Below, piece by piece: positions 32,762-44,458 of a stretch of 64,000 nt of DNA. This stretch comes from Clonostachys chloroleuca. Its lineage: Eukaryota > Ascomycota > Sordariomycetes > Hypocreales > Bionectriaceae. Below the pieces are notes generated by a model. The model was not told the origin of the DNA, did not search any database, and was given only the letters and a program-made list of their open reading frames with translations. The translations under genes were made by a program, and so were the position numbers. The stretch's first letter is position 1. Each line of letters begins with the position of its first letter. The stretch lies in assembly GCA_037952775.1 (NCBI GenBank), contig JBANAY010000004.1:10850001-10914000 (forward strand). The letters run 5' to 3'.

Positions 32762-34330
32762 ATGAATAGAATCCAGACGTGGAAGTTGGAAGGTCGCCTT
32801 CAGCCTTCTTACATTCTTGATCACCTGGGAGAGGGTTACTTTGGCTTTGACAGACTTGGATCCCGCAGCTTTCAGTCTAGAGAAGGTGAGCTGAGCGAAG
32901 ACGAATTCACATCGCTTCTCCTCGCCGTGGGTGGACTACCGCCATCATGTCTTGGCCTCGGTCGATTTACATACCAGATCATTGCCTACCTGAGTCTCAC
33001 GCCATTCTACCCTTCCGCAAACGAGAAGCCGAGGGCAACGCTTACTATCGCTGAGATCTACCGAGGGTTGGAGTGGCTCACACCGAACAACGTCAGGGGA
33101 GGTGATAGTAGAGGTCGTGCTCGCACTCCCGCCGACGAACGAAGACTTCTATTCCAGAGCTTGGCCACCGCGACCCACGACGGCGCTCGTGATGCGGATA
33201 CAGATCGACAGAGAGCCACCCGCAACGCCTTTTCCATGCCTGAGCCTGACTTCGAGGAAATGGAGTGGCTGCATAGCAACTATTGCGACGACGGAGACGA
33301 GATGTTCCATGATGTCTTGGACGTGCTCCACATGTTCCAGTATGATGAGGACAAATTTCTTCCCTTTGCAAACGTAAAACGTGAAGATTTTCGCGAAACC
33401 GCCAAAGAACTGGTCGCGAAGCAGGACCGCTTCAGGCTCCATACCCTCGCAATACCTCTGGATGAATTCACTGCACTGGTTGGCTTCCTGTTAGCCACGC
33501 AGTTCGAGTGGGAGGAGGGCGAGAAACCGGAATTGGCCCGGTTCAACAAGGCTGCAACCGCGGTTGCGAGATCATTCTGTGACGAGTCTTCTAATGTCAT
33601 CACCTGGGGCAAATTTGACGATATGCTCCCTCAAATGCCCTTTCTTTTCGATCCGCTGTATAGAATACTCGCCGCCGTATTCCTGGAAAGATTACCATTT
33701 GAGATATCCTACTCCTTCAAGGCTCCTACACCCCCGAGATATTCATTCATGACTCTGCCCCGTCTCAGCCAGTTAGCCTCAATGGTGAATATGGACCTGG
33801 ATTTCGAAAGCTTTGATCGAGCCCACGAGTGGCACAAGGGTATCCGCCCAAACGCGCGGGTTCTTGCGAATGTGTTGCGGTCTATGCCGGAGCAAAGCGT
33901 CTTGGTCGTCAAAGGATCATCTCGCTCAGGTGGCGAATTCATTTTCGGCTTCTTCAACCCGCTGCCCGCCGAGCTCGAGACCCGCAAACACGAGGAAGAT
34001 GCTGATCTCGGCCCGCCGATCGAGCTGGATGACGAAGTTGGTCGCCAACTCACCCTCACAAAGCTGGATGCAGTGCACGACCGTCTGGAATATCGGGGCA
34101 GCATCATGTATCCTGCGCGGCCGCATGTGTTTATGCTCAGCCCGGCACAGCGGATGGTGCGCTTGGAGGGTGAGCCCCGCGTCGTAGGAGACCGTCTTTG
34201 TTTCGGTGATGCCTTGCAGTTGCGTGATGATGGGCTTGTTTCGTTCCAGGCCTGGGATCGCAATATTCATGTCAAGGCAACCCACATTGAAATTTGGGGC
34301 GAGACTGCATCAAGGCGGGAGAGTAATTGA
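32762..34330 (+). CDS. conserved fungal protein, possible TLDc-like C-terminus
   Basis: A single exon of 522 aa. The start in a CAGCACCATGAAT context is the first ATG. The N-terminal half is helical and acidic, with an EF-hand-like stretch (GYFGFDRLGSRSF, ELSEDEFTSLLLAVGG) and a second D/E-rich repeat around DGDEMFHDVLDVLHMF. The C-terminal half has SVLVVKGSSRSGGEFIFGFF, then HVFMLSPAQRMVRLEG and VGDRLCFGDALQLRDDGLVS, which follows the order of TLDc-domain strands (oxidation-resistance/RTC5-type fold). That assignment is tentative. No signal peptide or TM segment is seen. It lies head to head with the truncated kinase gene, whose missing 5' part would have been where this promoter now is. Confidence 0.72.
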   Translation: MNRIQTWKLEGRLQPSYILDHLGEGYFGFDRLGSRSFQSREGELSEDEFTSLLLAVGGLPPSCLGLGRFTYQIIAYLSLTPFYPSANEKPRATLTIAEIYRGLEWLTPNNVRGGDSRGRARTPADERRLLFQSLATATHDGARDADTDRQRATRNAFSMPEPDFEEMEWLHSNYCDDGDEMFHDVLDVLHMFQYDEDKFLPFANVKREDFRETAKELVAKQDRFRLHTLAIPLDEFTALVGFLLATQFEWEEGEKPELARFNKAATAVARSFCDESSNVITWGKFDDMLPQMPFLFDPLYRILAAVFLERLPFEISYSFKAPTPPRYSFMTLPRLSQLASMVNMDLDFESFDRAHEWHKGIRPNARVLANVLRSMPEQSVLVVKGSSRSGGEFIFGFFNPLPAELETRKHEEDADLGPPIELDDEVGRQLTLTKLDAVHDRLEYRGSIMYPARPHVFMLSPAQRMVRLEGEPRVVGDRLCFGDALQLRDDGLVSFQAWDRNIHVKATHIEIWGETASRRESN

Positions 34331-37300
34331 CCCAGTTGGTTTTGACTGGTGGTTTGGTGAGGAACAATGGAGCACACACGGGAAGATAGGACTTGGCGCT
34401 TTGTTTGTTGAGTAATTGAACAAAGAAAGATCGACTATTTCCGATATGACTCCCAGGTGGGGGATTCTTTTGGTGGCTTTTGAATCTTTACTAAGAGATG
34501 TGTGATGATTTGAGGAAGAGACATTATGCAATGGCAAGGGTGTATCTCATGGGGTACGACTATGATCTCTTGCATTGGTGAAATCTGGCAGCCCCGAGAG
34601 TGCCAGGGGCTCTGTCTGCTCGTATTGAGTTAGTGTCGCTAACCTTGGTTGTCCTCTTCAAATAGCGGCGCCGAATAATTCAGTCGCTCACGGACGCCCC
34701 ATCAAGATGACGACTACATCCATCTGCACCTAAAGATGGTCAATCAATCTGCCTAGGAACATAGCTCAAGTAGAAGTTGTAGTGAGGAAAGCATGGGCCT
34801 TCATGACGCTGGCGGAGCGGAGTCCGTGCCGCTTCGTGGTTTCAATGGCAGAAGTAGTCCAAAATCCTTGGGAGGTATCGATTAGGAGTTTACATTTCTG
34901 TTTACTTTTGCTTTCAATGCGTTGAAATATCGGATCTGGAATCTTTCATCTTTTTTTATTTATTTTAAATTCGAACTCTCATGAGTAAATTTCTGGTTAC
35001 ATGGCCTGGTGACATGCACTGGTTATATGAACTGGTCATATGAACTGGTAGAATGATCTGGTTATATGATTTGATTACATGAGAGCACGACCACGTGGCT
35101 CTTGGAGATGAACTCTCATTATCTGGCCAAGTAAATGGGTCAAAATGAAACCAATACAGCCATGCTCAAGAGACTTGATGATGTAACCTAACATGGGCAA
35201 TTTGAACTTACTCTTCACTCCTCCTTTGTGGCCATCTGATATCTGGCATGAGTGAAATATGGCAGTCAAGTCAATTCTTGTTGGAGGGAAGCCCTCATAT
35301 AATTTGGAAACAGCCTTCCACCAATGCACCGCATGTAGAGCCGTTTGTCAAGTGAAATTATCATGAGGATGGATCGCACACACTGCAAGGCCGTCCCCTT
35401 TATCACACAGGGGGCGTGATCGAGAAAATGCGTTAGAAGTTTGGATTTGATGGTTCGTCAGTATATAATTCACTCTCTTAGATAATTCACTCTCTATGGT
35501 CAAGTAAGACATGACTTTCAACTCTACGATACCAGTCGATAAATTTAACGCCGTGCCAAAAAGCTTCGCTAACTAATTACAACAAATCCCAGTATCAGCA
35601 CTAGTTACAAGAAACGCACTTCCGTAGTTGCCTTGGGGAATTCAGGGCCATGCATTCTTATTCCAGGTGTTCGATCTAGAATCAGCAAAGGAGACAGTGA
35701 TAGAGGCCAGCATAAAACCACAGGTATATTACCGCGGGAAGCCTCTGACGACCAAGGTCATGTCTTGTCTACAATGTCATGTCATAGAGGAAGGCTCAGC
35801 ATTCAACTCTAGCATTACATTCACCAATCTGATGACCGGGTGTATAGCTCTCTCCCAAGGCACCGCACGACATCAACACCAGGAGTCTACCTTTACCTGC
35901 AGTCACATTAAGCACCACAATGATTTACAGGAAGAACGTTTACAGTCTCCATTAGAGCACGGCCGGAAAATATTCCATCTAAACATGATTTCAGTGTGAG
36001 ATTCCCTGCAAAGCCTTGCGACTGTCAGCTTCTCCTCAGATTTAGGAGATTCGATACTTCCGCTACCCATACACGACTACTTCTCTTAGAGCGATGATAC
36101 TCCTCCCGAGCATAGAACATAGTACACCACCAATCCCTTCATTGGAATAGCACATACTCAGTGCTAGGCAACGATCAAGCCTAGAAAACAGACATCAACT
36201 CCCTTTATGTACCGGGCCTGGCTTTGTAAGGAATGGTAGGTGAGCCTCCAAGTACACTAACAAGGTTAAAGTGATGTCGCATGCGAAGATTGGACCATTG
36301 GGGGCTAGTGTACGCAGTGCTGCCCCATTGAAAACGCATCTAACGAGTATCCCTTCATATTTCGACAGTGCCTAAGAAGGCAAAATTCTTGAATTTCCGA
36401 GACTGGTCAATTGCTTCCAGTTATCACATACACACAGCACAGTAGGCTAAGGGCAGCGAAGGGCGACGGCATTCTAGCAACCCACTAGATGTCTTGGCAT
36501 TTGAGCACTTTGTCATCGGTAATGATCACTCTAATAAGGCCCAGTTTTGTGAGGAATTCGTGGTTCCGTTTCTCTTCTTCATTCACCAAGCATTCCGTAA
36601 CCTCACGGCTACCCTGGAGGATGGATTTTGCATTCAAGGCCCTATATGACTGTTTATTTGACTGACATTATTGTTTGGCTGCCATTGTTGTCCTCTGGTA
36701 TCGCCAACATCGACAAAGTAGGTTCTCTTAAGCTATTTACATGAATTGAACCTCAGCAAATGATACTGCCTGCCTAATAAATATAGGCGCCGCGACATAA
36801 AGCTCGGCTATACCTTGAGCAAAATTATTCGATTGTATTAGTGAGGAGAGTGTTAGCCTGGTCATGGGCAGGTCTAGCTAACAGGAGATTGAGATCACTC
36901 TGTTGCTTTTTAAAATGTACAATCCCTTTTTTTCCCACTAGAAATAAGTTATATGCTCAATTTGCCGCGTGACAACATCAAAGTCAGGTTGGGCGTCATT
37001 GACCAGGGTGTCGGGAGTTTTAGCCGGTCAGGGGCAAAGTCTTGGCCATGACGAGCCACTCAGTGACATCAAATGACAAAGCCGCATCTCGTCATCAGCG
37101 TCATGCTCTTAGCCCAGGCCTTATGATACCGCTCAATTCCACTTGGGAACGTGTTCAAAATACGAAGCCCACAATGAGGCAATGGCCAAGATGATGGCGT
37201 AATGGTAACCAGATGCGTTGCCAGACCACAACAGGAGGAAATCCGAGCTGATCTGGGTTATCTCAATCTCTGACTACTTTATAAGTTATTAGAACTAAAG

Positions 37301-37761
37301 GCGACAACCGAGACAACAATCCCGCATCGCATTCTGATCTGTATTCTGTATGAGTAGCCGTTGATCGTGGAAGGTTGGGCTTCTCACCGTCAACTCCAAT
37401 ATCACCTTCATTATGCATACTGCGAAGCGGCTGTGATGGCACCACTATGGCTATTGATCGACCGGGTAAACGACATCTTATTGGTGAACCCCTTATGGTC
37501 CTGCAGCAGCATCTCGTATTCGAGAGGCTATGATGCGTCCCCATCTCCCGCTAGGTCCAAAGATCGGCACTTCACAGTAGCGTTTGGGACACGAGGCCCA
37601 GGGAGCGTCTCAGCTGGTTATAGCGGCCCACATCACTAACGGCCTCTGCTATAAAGAAGACGGTGAGCCTTCTCTGTTGACCGGTTTGACATCAATCGAT
37701 CATCAGTACCTACTCGCTCATCATTTAATCAATAATCAACGTCTCAGGACACTCATCGAAA
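34331..37761. other. 3.4-kb gene-poor region
   Basis: It holds a 13-bp minisatellite (34993-35083) and otherwise AT-leaning unique sequence. A 123-codon frame at 35628-35999 lacks an ATG at its start and any recognisable motif and is not called. No transposase or reverse-transcriptase trace was recognised. Confidence 0.5.
34993..35083 (+). repeat. 13-bp minisatellite, seven copies
   Basis: Seven consecutive 13-bp units with consensus CTGGTTATATGAA, start to start with no gaps. Units 3, 4 and 6 are closest to consensus; units 1, 2, 5 and 7 carry two to four changes. Confidence 0.88.
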
Positions 37762-38258
37762 ATGCGCCTCTCTCTTGCTGCCGCCGCCGCCGCTCTGGCC
37801 GCCACTGCCCAAGCCCGTATTTCTGGCATCAGCGTGCCCGAGACGATCAAGCCGGGAGACACTGTTGATCTCAAGATCATTAGCGAAAACTACATCCAGA
37901 GAGTCGACGATGTTGCTATTGCCTATGGCTATGCGACAACAAACGCCTACCCCGGCACTCTGACCAACCTCCTCGACTCCTTCTATCTCGGACCTGGTAC
38001 GTGATGCATGGATACCATCTGCTAGTCTTCTGAACCCTGTTGCTGACCCAATTATTTGCAGATGAGTCCAATTTGCCCAGCGGAGAGACTGTCGTCAAGA
38101 CCGTCACGTTCCCTGCCGATATTGCCAAGGGCCCAGGCTTCGTCACGGCTGGAGCCTACAGCTTGTACGGCGCATCCAAGACCACGACCATTGTCAACTA
38201 CAATGTCAGCATCACCTTTGGTGATGAGACCTCGACCACATACAAGAACAGCTTTTAG
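37762..38258 (+). CDS. NIS1: NIS1-like secreted effector
   Basis: Two exons (37762-37996 and 38062-38258) across a 65-nt intron give 432 nt and 143 aa. The signal peptide is the first 18 residues (MRLSLAAAAAALAATAQA). The mature part begins ARISGISVPETIKPGDTVD and carries SENYIQRVDDVAIAYGYA, SFYLGP and AYSLYGASKTTTIVNYNVSI. These are the conserved blocks of the NIS1 (necrosis-inducing secreted protein 1) family found across Dikarya. Characterised members act in the host plant apoplast or cell and interfere with pattern-recognition receptor kinases of the BAK1/BIK1 module; activity of this copy is inferred from family membership only. It is intact, lies alone in a gene-poor region, and has no frameshift. 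The symbol names the family, not a proven orthologue. Confidence 0.85.
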
Positions 38259-40834
38259 GGAATGACTGTATGCAAGGAATGATGCCATGCTGGATGAAAT
38301 ATGTTTGGTTCAAATAGAGACAGCCTATACAATGTCGGATATGTCATGAATTGATGCCATTATATCAACAAGTTACTAAGAGCGTTGCTACATGTAGTAG
38401 GCTACCGTAGGAGGGTCAAGTCAGTCCCTTGAAGCAGGTGGATGGTGGGCCTCATGCTGGTTGAACCCATACCAACGGGTTGGGTGAAGATACTGTAGTG
38501 TTGTACTGTGTAGAAATGGCACCAGAGCATAAGACTAATCAGCGATTATAGAATCCAGCTACAATCCGAAGATCGTCGGAACTGCAACTGGCAATACAGA
38601 TTTCTAACTGTATAGATATCTAGTTACTACGTGTTTCACGTCCCCACTGTGCCGCTTTCACTCTCATTCTACACCGCCAAGCATTCCCGACCAACTTCTC
38701 TACCTGGGCTCAATACCAAGGCCAGAAAACCGCAAGAAGGGAGCAATATCGCCAATGACAAGTGTCCGTTTCGGTAAAGTCGTTTTCGAAAAGAATAACG
38801 ACAAAAAGACCGACAGAAACCCAACGGCTGATGGTATCCAGGCTGTGTGAGAAGACGGATCAGCTTTTGAAGCCCGTGCGAAGGAAGTCATTGTTAGTGG
38901 AGGAACCTTCTCCAGTCCCAATATCCTCAATCGCTCAGGAACCAGCGAACCGTCAGGTATTGAGCAGTATGGTCTTCCCTCAGCAAGCGGTTTGTCCCAT
39001 AACAATTCCAAGTATATCACAACTGCTTCTGTCGTGTAAGTTGTCCCTATTTGATATGAGACTGGGGAGGTAGGTTTGACAAATGACCACTGGGGCTAGC
39101 ATGGCGATGGTAGAATGAAGAGATTAGGGGCTTCCTCGCAACTTGCCCCTTCTGTGCCTTTGCGTACGCTCGTCTCAATCCTCGCGCACGCAGAATTGTG
39201 AAACCCAGCTCCTCATTACGTCCCCACGGGCCTCACCGCTGGCTAGCCCAACTTCTAGTACTTTTGTACCGAGCTTTATGGCGGGCCAAAAGAATAAGTT
39301 GACTATCCCAAGGACTGACAGCACTCTTTTGCCATCATCTTTGAAACATTTGGCGCACGTTCGTGAGGTACCGTGTGAGCTTACGCAACCACGGCCCAAC
39401 GCGATTTCGGTGGTTGATTGTCGCTACCTATGTTAGTGATCCTCGCGATCTAGAGATTTGCTAGACTGTCGATTCGGAAACAAAGGTATTATGGTCCGCG
39501 CAGGTGCTGAGAATAGCGTCAAGGGTTCGTAGCCGCCCGAGGCTTCGTATCGTAAAACTCGCTGCGCACAAAGACCAGAAGCCTTTTCGTGAAGAAGCAT
39601 GCTACCGCTTGTAAGTCGAAAGTCCGATATCGGTAGAGGTGTTGTCTTACTCCTCATGTATGCTATCATGGGCAAAGGCTCAAACGAAAAGGCTGTGATT
39701 TAAGAACGGTTTCGTATTTAGGGATAAGGTCGTAGACATGATGGTCGGGGATTGGAGCATGCTCGCGACTTAATAGAATCGAACAGCCTTGATACCAAAC
39801 AACGTTAAGTACCTATATCACCGTCAACGAATGGACGGAAGATAGGCTGCTCTTGCGGTAAGAGTATAGTCTCGAGGCAATACAAGCGAACAGTGTTGTT
39901 AGAGACCTTTCTGGTCGGTCGTATTGAGAGAATGGCTTGATAGATGACATTCGCGGTTGGAAGCGTTAGGGTAGGTGGTTCAGTCAGCCAAATGAGACCG
40001 AAGGGGTCTGCCTGATATTTTCGGCCGAAAATGTCTTCAACCGTCTATTACTGAACCCAAGCTGCGTACATCATTATTGAACTGAAAAGTACCCCTAACC
40101 TCTTCTTTGCTCCGTTCTTTGGCCTTTACGATTCTATCTCGCCCAACCCATCATCTCTCAACCTCAAAATTCAAGTGTGGAACCATTCATTCTCTATCGG
40201 ATCCCCACGCCGCTGGAAGGACGCAGAAGGTTTTGTTTCTTTGCCATTGATATAATGATATTATCCTAAACCCATTTCGGAGACGAAGAATTTATCGAGC
40301 TCTATTCAACACGATCCGTGCCCAGATTATTGACCGTTATCAGCAAGTATTGGACCTCAATGGCACGCAGCCTTTACTAGGTATGCATCATCTAAAGCGT
40401 CTAGGTCCGAAGTCAGCTGGGCTGGCCTACGTCGAAAGCTCGCTCTCCTCCGCGCCAATCCTGAAATATCTCGCGATTTCATCCAGAACTGTCAGTTGAT
40501 CAGTTCAACAGGCTTAAGGTCACATCGAATCACCCCGCCACCTCAGTTCATCCAAACGAACGTGACAGGCAACCTCCTTTATTCTGACGGACTTGGTATC
40601 AGCACATTGATCTTCTCATGGCGCGCGGCTCTGACAAATTGGTTTGGAGCGGTCAAAGCATAGAACTTGTTTTCGATTCGTACGGTTTCCTCTGCAAACC
40701 AAGAATCTAAGCGAGCTTTGCTCTACAAATACGTGGCCGACACCGAACCTGGAAAGTTTCGCAATGATCTTCCTACCCTCTATCTCCACGAACCTCCATC
40801 GTCTCGACAACGCATAGAAAACTGTTAAGATACA
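38259..40834. other. gene-poor region containing an oxidoreductase relic
   Basis: About 2.6 kb. Apart from the GMC relic near 38.75-39.05 kb, open frames are short and share no motif. Nothing else is supported. Confidence 0.5.
38756..39039 (+). pseudogene. GMC oxidoreductase fragment
   Basis: One plus-strand frame reads VRFGKVVFEKNNDKK, NPTADGIQAV, then a TGA, then EDGSAFEARAKEVIVSGGTF, SSPNILNRSG and PSGIEQYGLP. The second half is the ProSite-type GMC signature region (K-E-V-I-x-S-x-G-x-x-x-S/T-P-x-x-L-x-x-S-G). Only about 95 codons of a family normally near 600 residues are present, with a nonsense codon inside. No FAD-binding N-terminus or catalytic His region was found nearby. It is a relic of a gene for an alcohol/sugar-type oxidase or dehydrogenase. 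Confidence 0.7.
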
Positions 40835-42456
40835 TCATGACTTGAAAAAGTTCGTAATAGCTCCCAACTCTCGCCCTTGGGACCGGTTTAGATATAATCC
40901 AGCCATCACAGCAACACCTACCGCGGACAATGCCCACGTCTTTGCCCCCCAAGAACCTTTGCGTTGGTCTTCCAAGGTCTCTCCTCTCTTGAATCCCAAA
41001 GAGTTCTTTGCCTTGACGTAACTCACCTTGCTGAGTTGATAAGGAGGGTAAGTGAAAGCCATCAGACCATCCAGCCATGAAGGTGGTGTGGTAACAGTCC
41101 GCTTGTGAGTAAAACAGTCGATTCCTGTCACGCCGTGGTAGTAACCATATCCAGATCCGCCCACCCCCCGAATGGTGCCCCGCGGACAGACGAATGCATC
41201 ACGACGTTGTTGACCGTCACTCCTCCGCTCAGCGTTCGGTTCAAGAAGTCCTGGACCACAGAGTCGTCTTTGCTGAAGATGTACGAGGCGAGAGGGTTGG
41301 AGAGCGAGTTGATGCACTGAATGGCGTCCTCAAAAGTGGCCGTGATAATGGGAAGAATTGGCCCAAACATCTCCTCCGACATGAGCGAGTCCTCGAGAGT
41401 GACATTCCTGACGATGGTTGGATGAATGAATGTCGCCTCCTTGTCCAACTTTCCACCATACACAATCTTACCATTCGTCTTCTCGAGGAGACCAGCGAGT
41501 CTGTCAAAGTTGCGGGCGTTGATGATCTTACACATGGTGTTGTCTCCCTCCTTCACGAATTGGTCATTCCAGTACGACAATCTCTCCACCAACTTGTCCA
41601 CGATTTCAGGCTCGGCGATAACGTGATTGACGGCAACACATATCTGACCAGCGTTGACAAACTTGGAAAAGGCGATTCGGCGGGCAGCTAGATCAATATC
41701 AGCAGTTTTTGACAACTGCCGGACCTAGTCCTCCAAGTTCTAGGACCGTAGGTGTCAGGTGCTTAGCAGCAGCTTCAGCGACAAGTTGGCCGACTTTATG
41801 GGATCCTGTGAAGAAGATCTGATTCCATCGCTTCTCAAGAATATATGTAGTCTCGGATACACCACCAGTCAGAATACGAATGGCCGTTGGGTCTAGATAC
41901 TTTGGGATAAGCTCCTTGAGAAGGGCCTCGGAGTGGATGGCAAGCTCCGAAGGTTTGATCAACACGCAACAGCCTGGTCTCTGTGTTAGATTTGCTTACG
42001 CCAATTATTGAAGGCTGAATGGGAGATTGGGCACATACCAGACGCTATGGCAGGCACTACTGGCAGTAGGGCCATGAGGATTGGGAAGTTCCATGCACCA
42101 ATGATGAGAGACACTCCCAGAGGCTCCTTGCGATAATGCGACTTGCTGAGATATCCAAAAATAAAGCCAGCGTCAATCTTGACTTCAGCGGTCCATTTGT
42201 CCAAGTTCTTGAGGAAGTCGAGAATCTCCTCTTTCAAAACCAGGAGATCTGTCATGCAGCTTTCGAACGTGTGGCGATCTAGGTCTTTGCGCAACACTTC
42301 GAGAATCCGTTCTTCGTTGTCTTCAATCAGCCACCAGAGCTGTTTCAGCTGCCATTTTCTCCACGCAAGATCCTTGGTTCTTCCAGTGGCAAAGGTGGCT
42401 GTCAGTGCCGAATAGGCGTCGTCGATTTCCTCCCGGGTGCTGTAAGGAGCGGCCAT
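40835..42456 (-). pseudogene. class-3 (fatty) aldehyde dehydrogenase gene with two homopolymer frameshifts
   Basis: Exons are 42039-42456 and 40835-41973. The family signatures are in order: GVSLIIGAWNFPILMALLPV, LIKPSELAIHSEALL, IFFTGSHKVGQLVAEAAAKH, VLELGGLGPAVVK, the catalytic loop VNAGQICVAVNHV (Cys near 250), EEMFGPILPI, and MHSSVRGAPFGGVGGSGYG. A hydrophobic C-terminal tail (about residues 485-500) resembles the membrane anchor of fatty aldehyde dehydrogenases, which oxidise long-chain aldehydes to acids with NAD(P)+. Two breaks are seen. There is one extra base in a T5 run (41706-41710), after which the frame would end at KNC-stop. There is one missing base in a C6 run (41164-41169), inside FGG/VGGSG. 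They cancel, so the whole is 518 codons plus stop. Everything else is conserved, so base-calling error is at least as likely as a dead gene. Confidence 0.82.
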
Positions 42457-42905
42457 TTTTCTTGATGTAGTGACAACTGAGTTCTGTCAATCAGAGAGTT
42501 GAGTATTGAAAGAGGGAAAATGGCAGGGAAAATGGCAGCTCACTCGCTGATGACTTCATTTGACCAAGTCATCGACCGTTCCCCTGTCGTGTTGGAAATT
42601 AGCTTCCCCACAGGTCGTCACTGGTGCTGATTCAGCTCACGGCTTCAGGGGAAAGTTGGCTTGGCTGGCATTGCCTTCATCCTTCCAATCGAAAAATTAA
42701 CAAACATAGTAAGTTCTAGAGCTGGAAGGTGGGGTTTGTTGGCACTACGTCGAAACACCACCGCCATAGACAAGGATCACAAACTGATCCTTTGCCATTT
42801 ACTTGACCAATTTCATTTAGGACATCGATATCAGCACGTGGCTACGCCATCTATTGAGACAGGTTGAAGTATCAGAGGCCTCGAGCCATGATATTCCTAG
42901 TTTGT
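42457..42905. other. intergenic
   Basis: About 450 bases between the aldehyde dehydrogenase start and the 3' end of the GH5 gene; nothing recognised. Confidence 0.5.
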
Positions 42906-44458
42906 TCACTTCTTACAGTTATAGTTCAATCTCTCCATATCCTTGGCGTGTTGGTAGACCAGGGGTTTCGCCTCCTCATCGTCCAAATAGATGGTGAAAG
43001 AATCATTGTGGTTTCTCCCATACGAATAGCCCGAGTATCCGTATTGCCAGTACACTGTCAAGAGTTAGCAACATTGGATCGATCGCCATCATGGCGCCAA
43101 ATATGGTCAGGGCCAACTCACTATCGGACATCTTTTCCTCGAGACCGATTTGCTGCCATCCCCCAATGGCCTCGATTCTCGACACGTTGCTCACCTTGCC
43201 AAGATTTTCCCATCTTCCCAAGTCTGTCATCCACCCGTACTGTTGCCAAGGTTAGCGACTGCGACATGATGGCAGGGAGAGTTTACAGTTACGAAGCTCA
43301 CCTCTTCATGAAGGACGGGCTTGTTGGCCTTGCGAGCAGCTTCAGCATGATCTTTGATCCATTGATCTGTCCACTCGACTGTCTTGCTCCACCAGTCCGG
43401 ATAAGAGTGGAACGTGCCGAAGTCAATGGTGTCCAGAGCAATGTCTGCTGAGAAGTCTCCTCCATTCTTACCGTTATATGCCCAGTCATCGGATTCGATG
43501 TTGAAATCGCCCTCGCCACCCCAAGTTACGAGGTGGTTTGGATCGATTTCCTTGATGTATGCGCTCATCTCTGAGATCCAAGCGCCGAGAACATGCGAAT
43601 CGCAGCCGTCTGCGCTCCTCGGGAGATTTCGCACGCCATCTGCGCCACATCTAGGCTCGTTTCCAAGCTACACCGCTAGTTAGCCGCTTGAAAATAATCG
43701 ACACAACCTCTAGGCTCGAATATGGGGAACCCCTGACCTCCCAAGCAAAGATTGTGGGCGAATCTTTGTATCGAGTCACAAACTCTTTGACATAGCGCTT
43801 ATAAGCGTCCTTGATTCGGGGAACCTTGTAGAACTATAAGGAGTCAGAAATCGAAAGCCCGGGACTGTGTCTGGGATGAACACTGACATCGTCATGATAC
43901 TGGCCGCCAAGATTCACGACATAAACATCAGAGCCTCCATAGTCGGCCCAATTGTTTGTCAGCGCAACTAATAGCTTGATGTCGTTCTTCTCTGCGGCTG
44001 CTACTACTCGGTCAAAGGGAGTGACATCAATTGTGGATTTTCCGTTGTCCCATCGTTGAAAGACGACCTCGGTGGCTCCAGCACCCTCGTCACCATACTT
44101 GGGAAGACCATCGGGATTGTAGGTGACATTCTTGTCGTTGAATCCCCAGGTGCGGAAAACCTTGAGTTTTGCCTCACGGGCTGCCTTCAGACCCTTTTCG
44201 ACATCTTCGTCTGTCTAGAGGACAAATTTTAGTCGCGCGGCCGCTCTATCATACACAGCGGTTGAGACTTACGCCAGAGAAGGGGAAGTAGTACGCATTG
44301 GACCCGGCAAAGTAGAAATCCTTCCCGTCCAACTTGAACTTCCCACCCTCAGTCGTAACAAACCCCGGAGGAACCTGATTTCGGGGATGAGGGACCGCGG
44401 ATGCTGCCTCTGACAGAAGTAGGCACCAAGGTACCGCTTGGACACAACTGAAGCGCAT
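42906..44458 (-). CDS. secreted GH5 mannanase-like glycoside hydrolase
   Basis: Six exons (44273-44458, 43888-44214, 43738-43833, 43302-43667, 43122-43239, 42906-43054) give 1242 nt and 413 aa. Residues 1-21 form a signal peptide. The substrate-binding barrel shows [41 protein letters not shown], the acid/base block LGNEPRC (Glu near 207), [10 protein letters not shown], and the nucleophile region HEEYGW (Glu 324-325) restored by splicing out 43240-43301. The end [18 protein letters not shown] is typical of GH5 subfamily 7. Those enzymes are endo-beta-1,4-mannanases acting on plant mannans or glucomannans outside the cell. No frameshift is present. No carbohydrate-binding module is attached. 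Confidence 0.9.

Noticed and set aside
35628..35999. 123-codon open frame
   Set aside because: No ATG at its start, no recognisable motif and isolated in a gene-poor region.
34331..40834. An intact transposable element explaining the gene-poor stretches
   Set aside because: No terminal repeats, transposase or reverse-transcriptase motifs were recognised on either strand.
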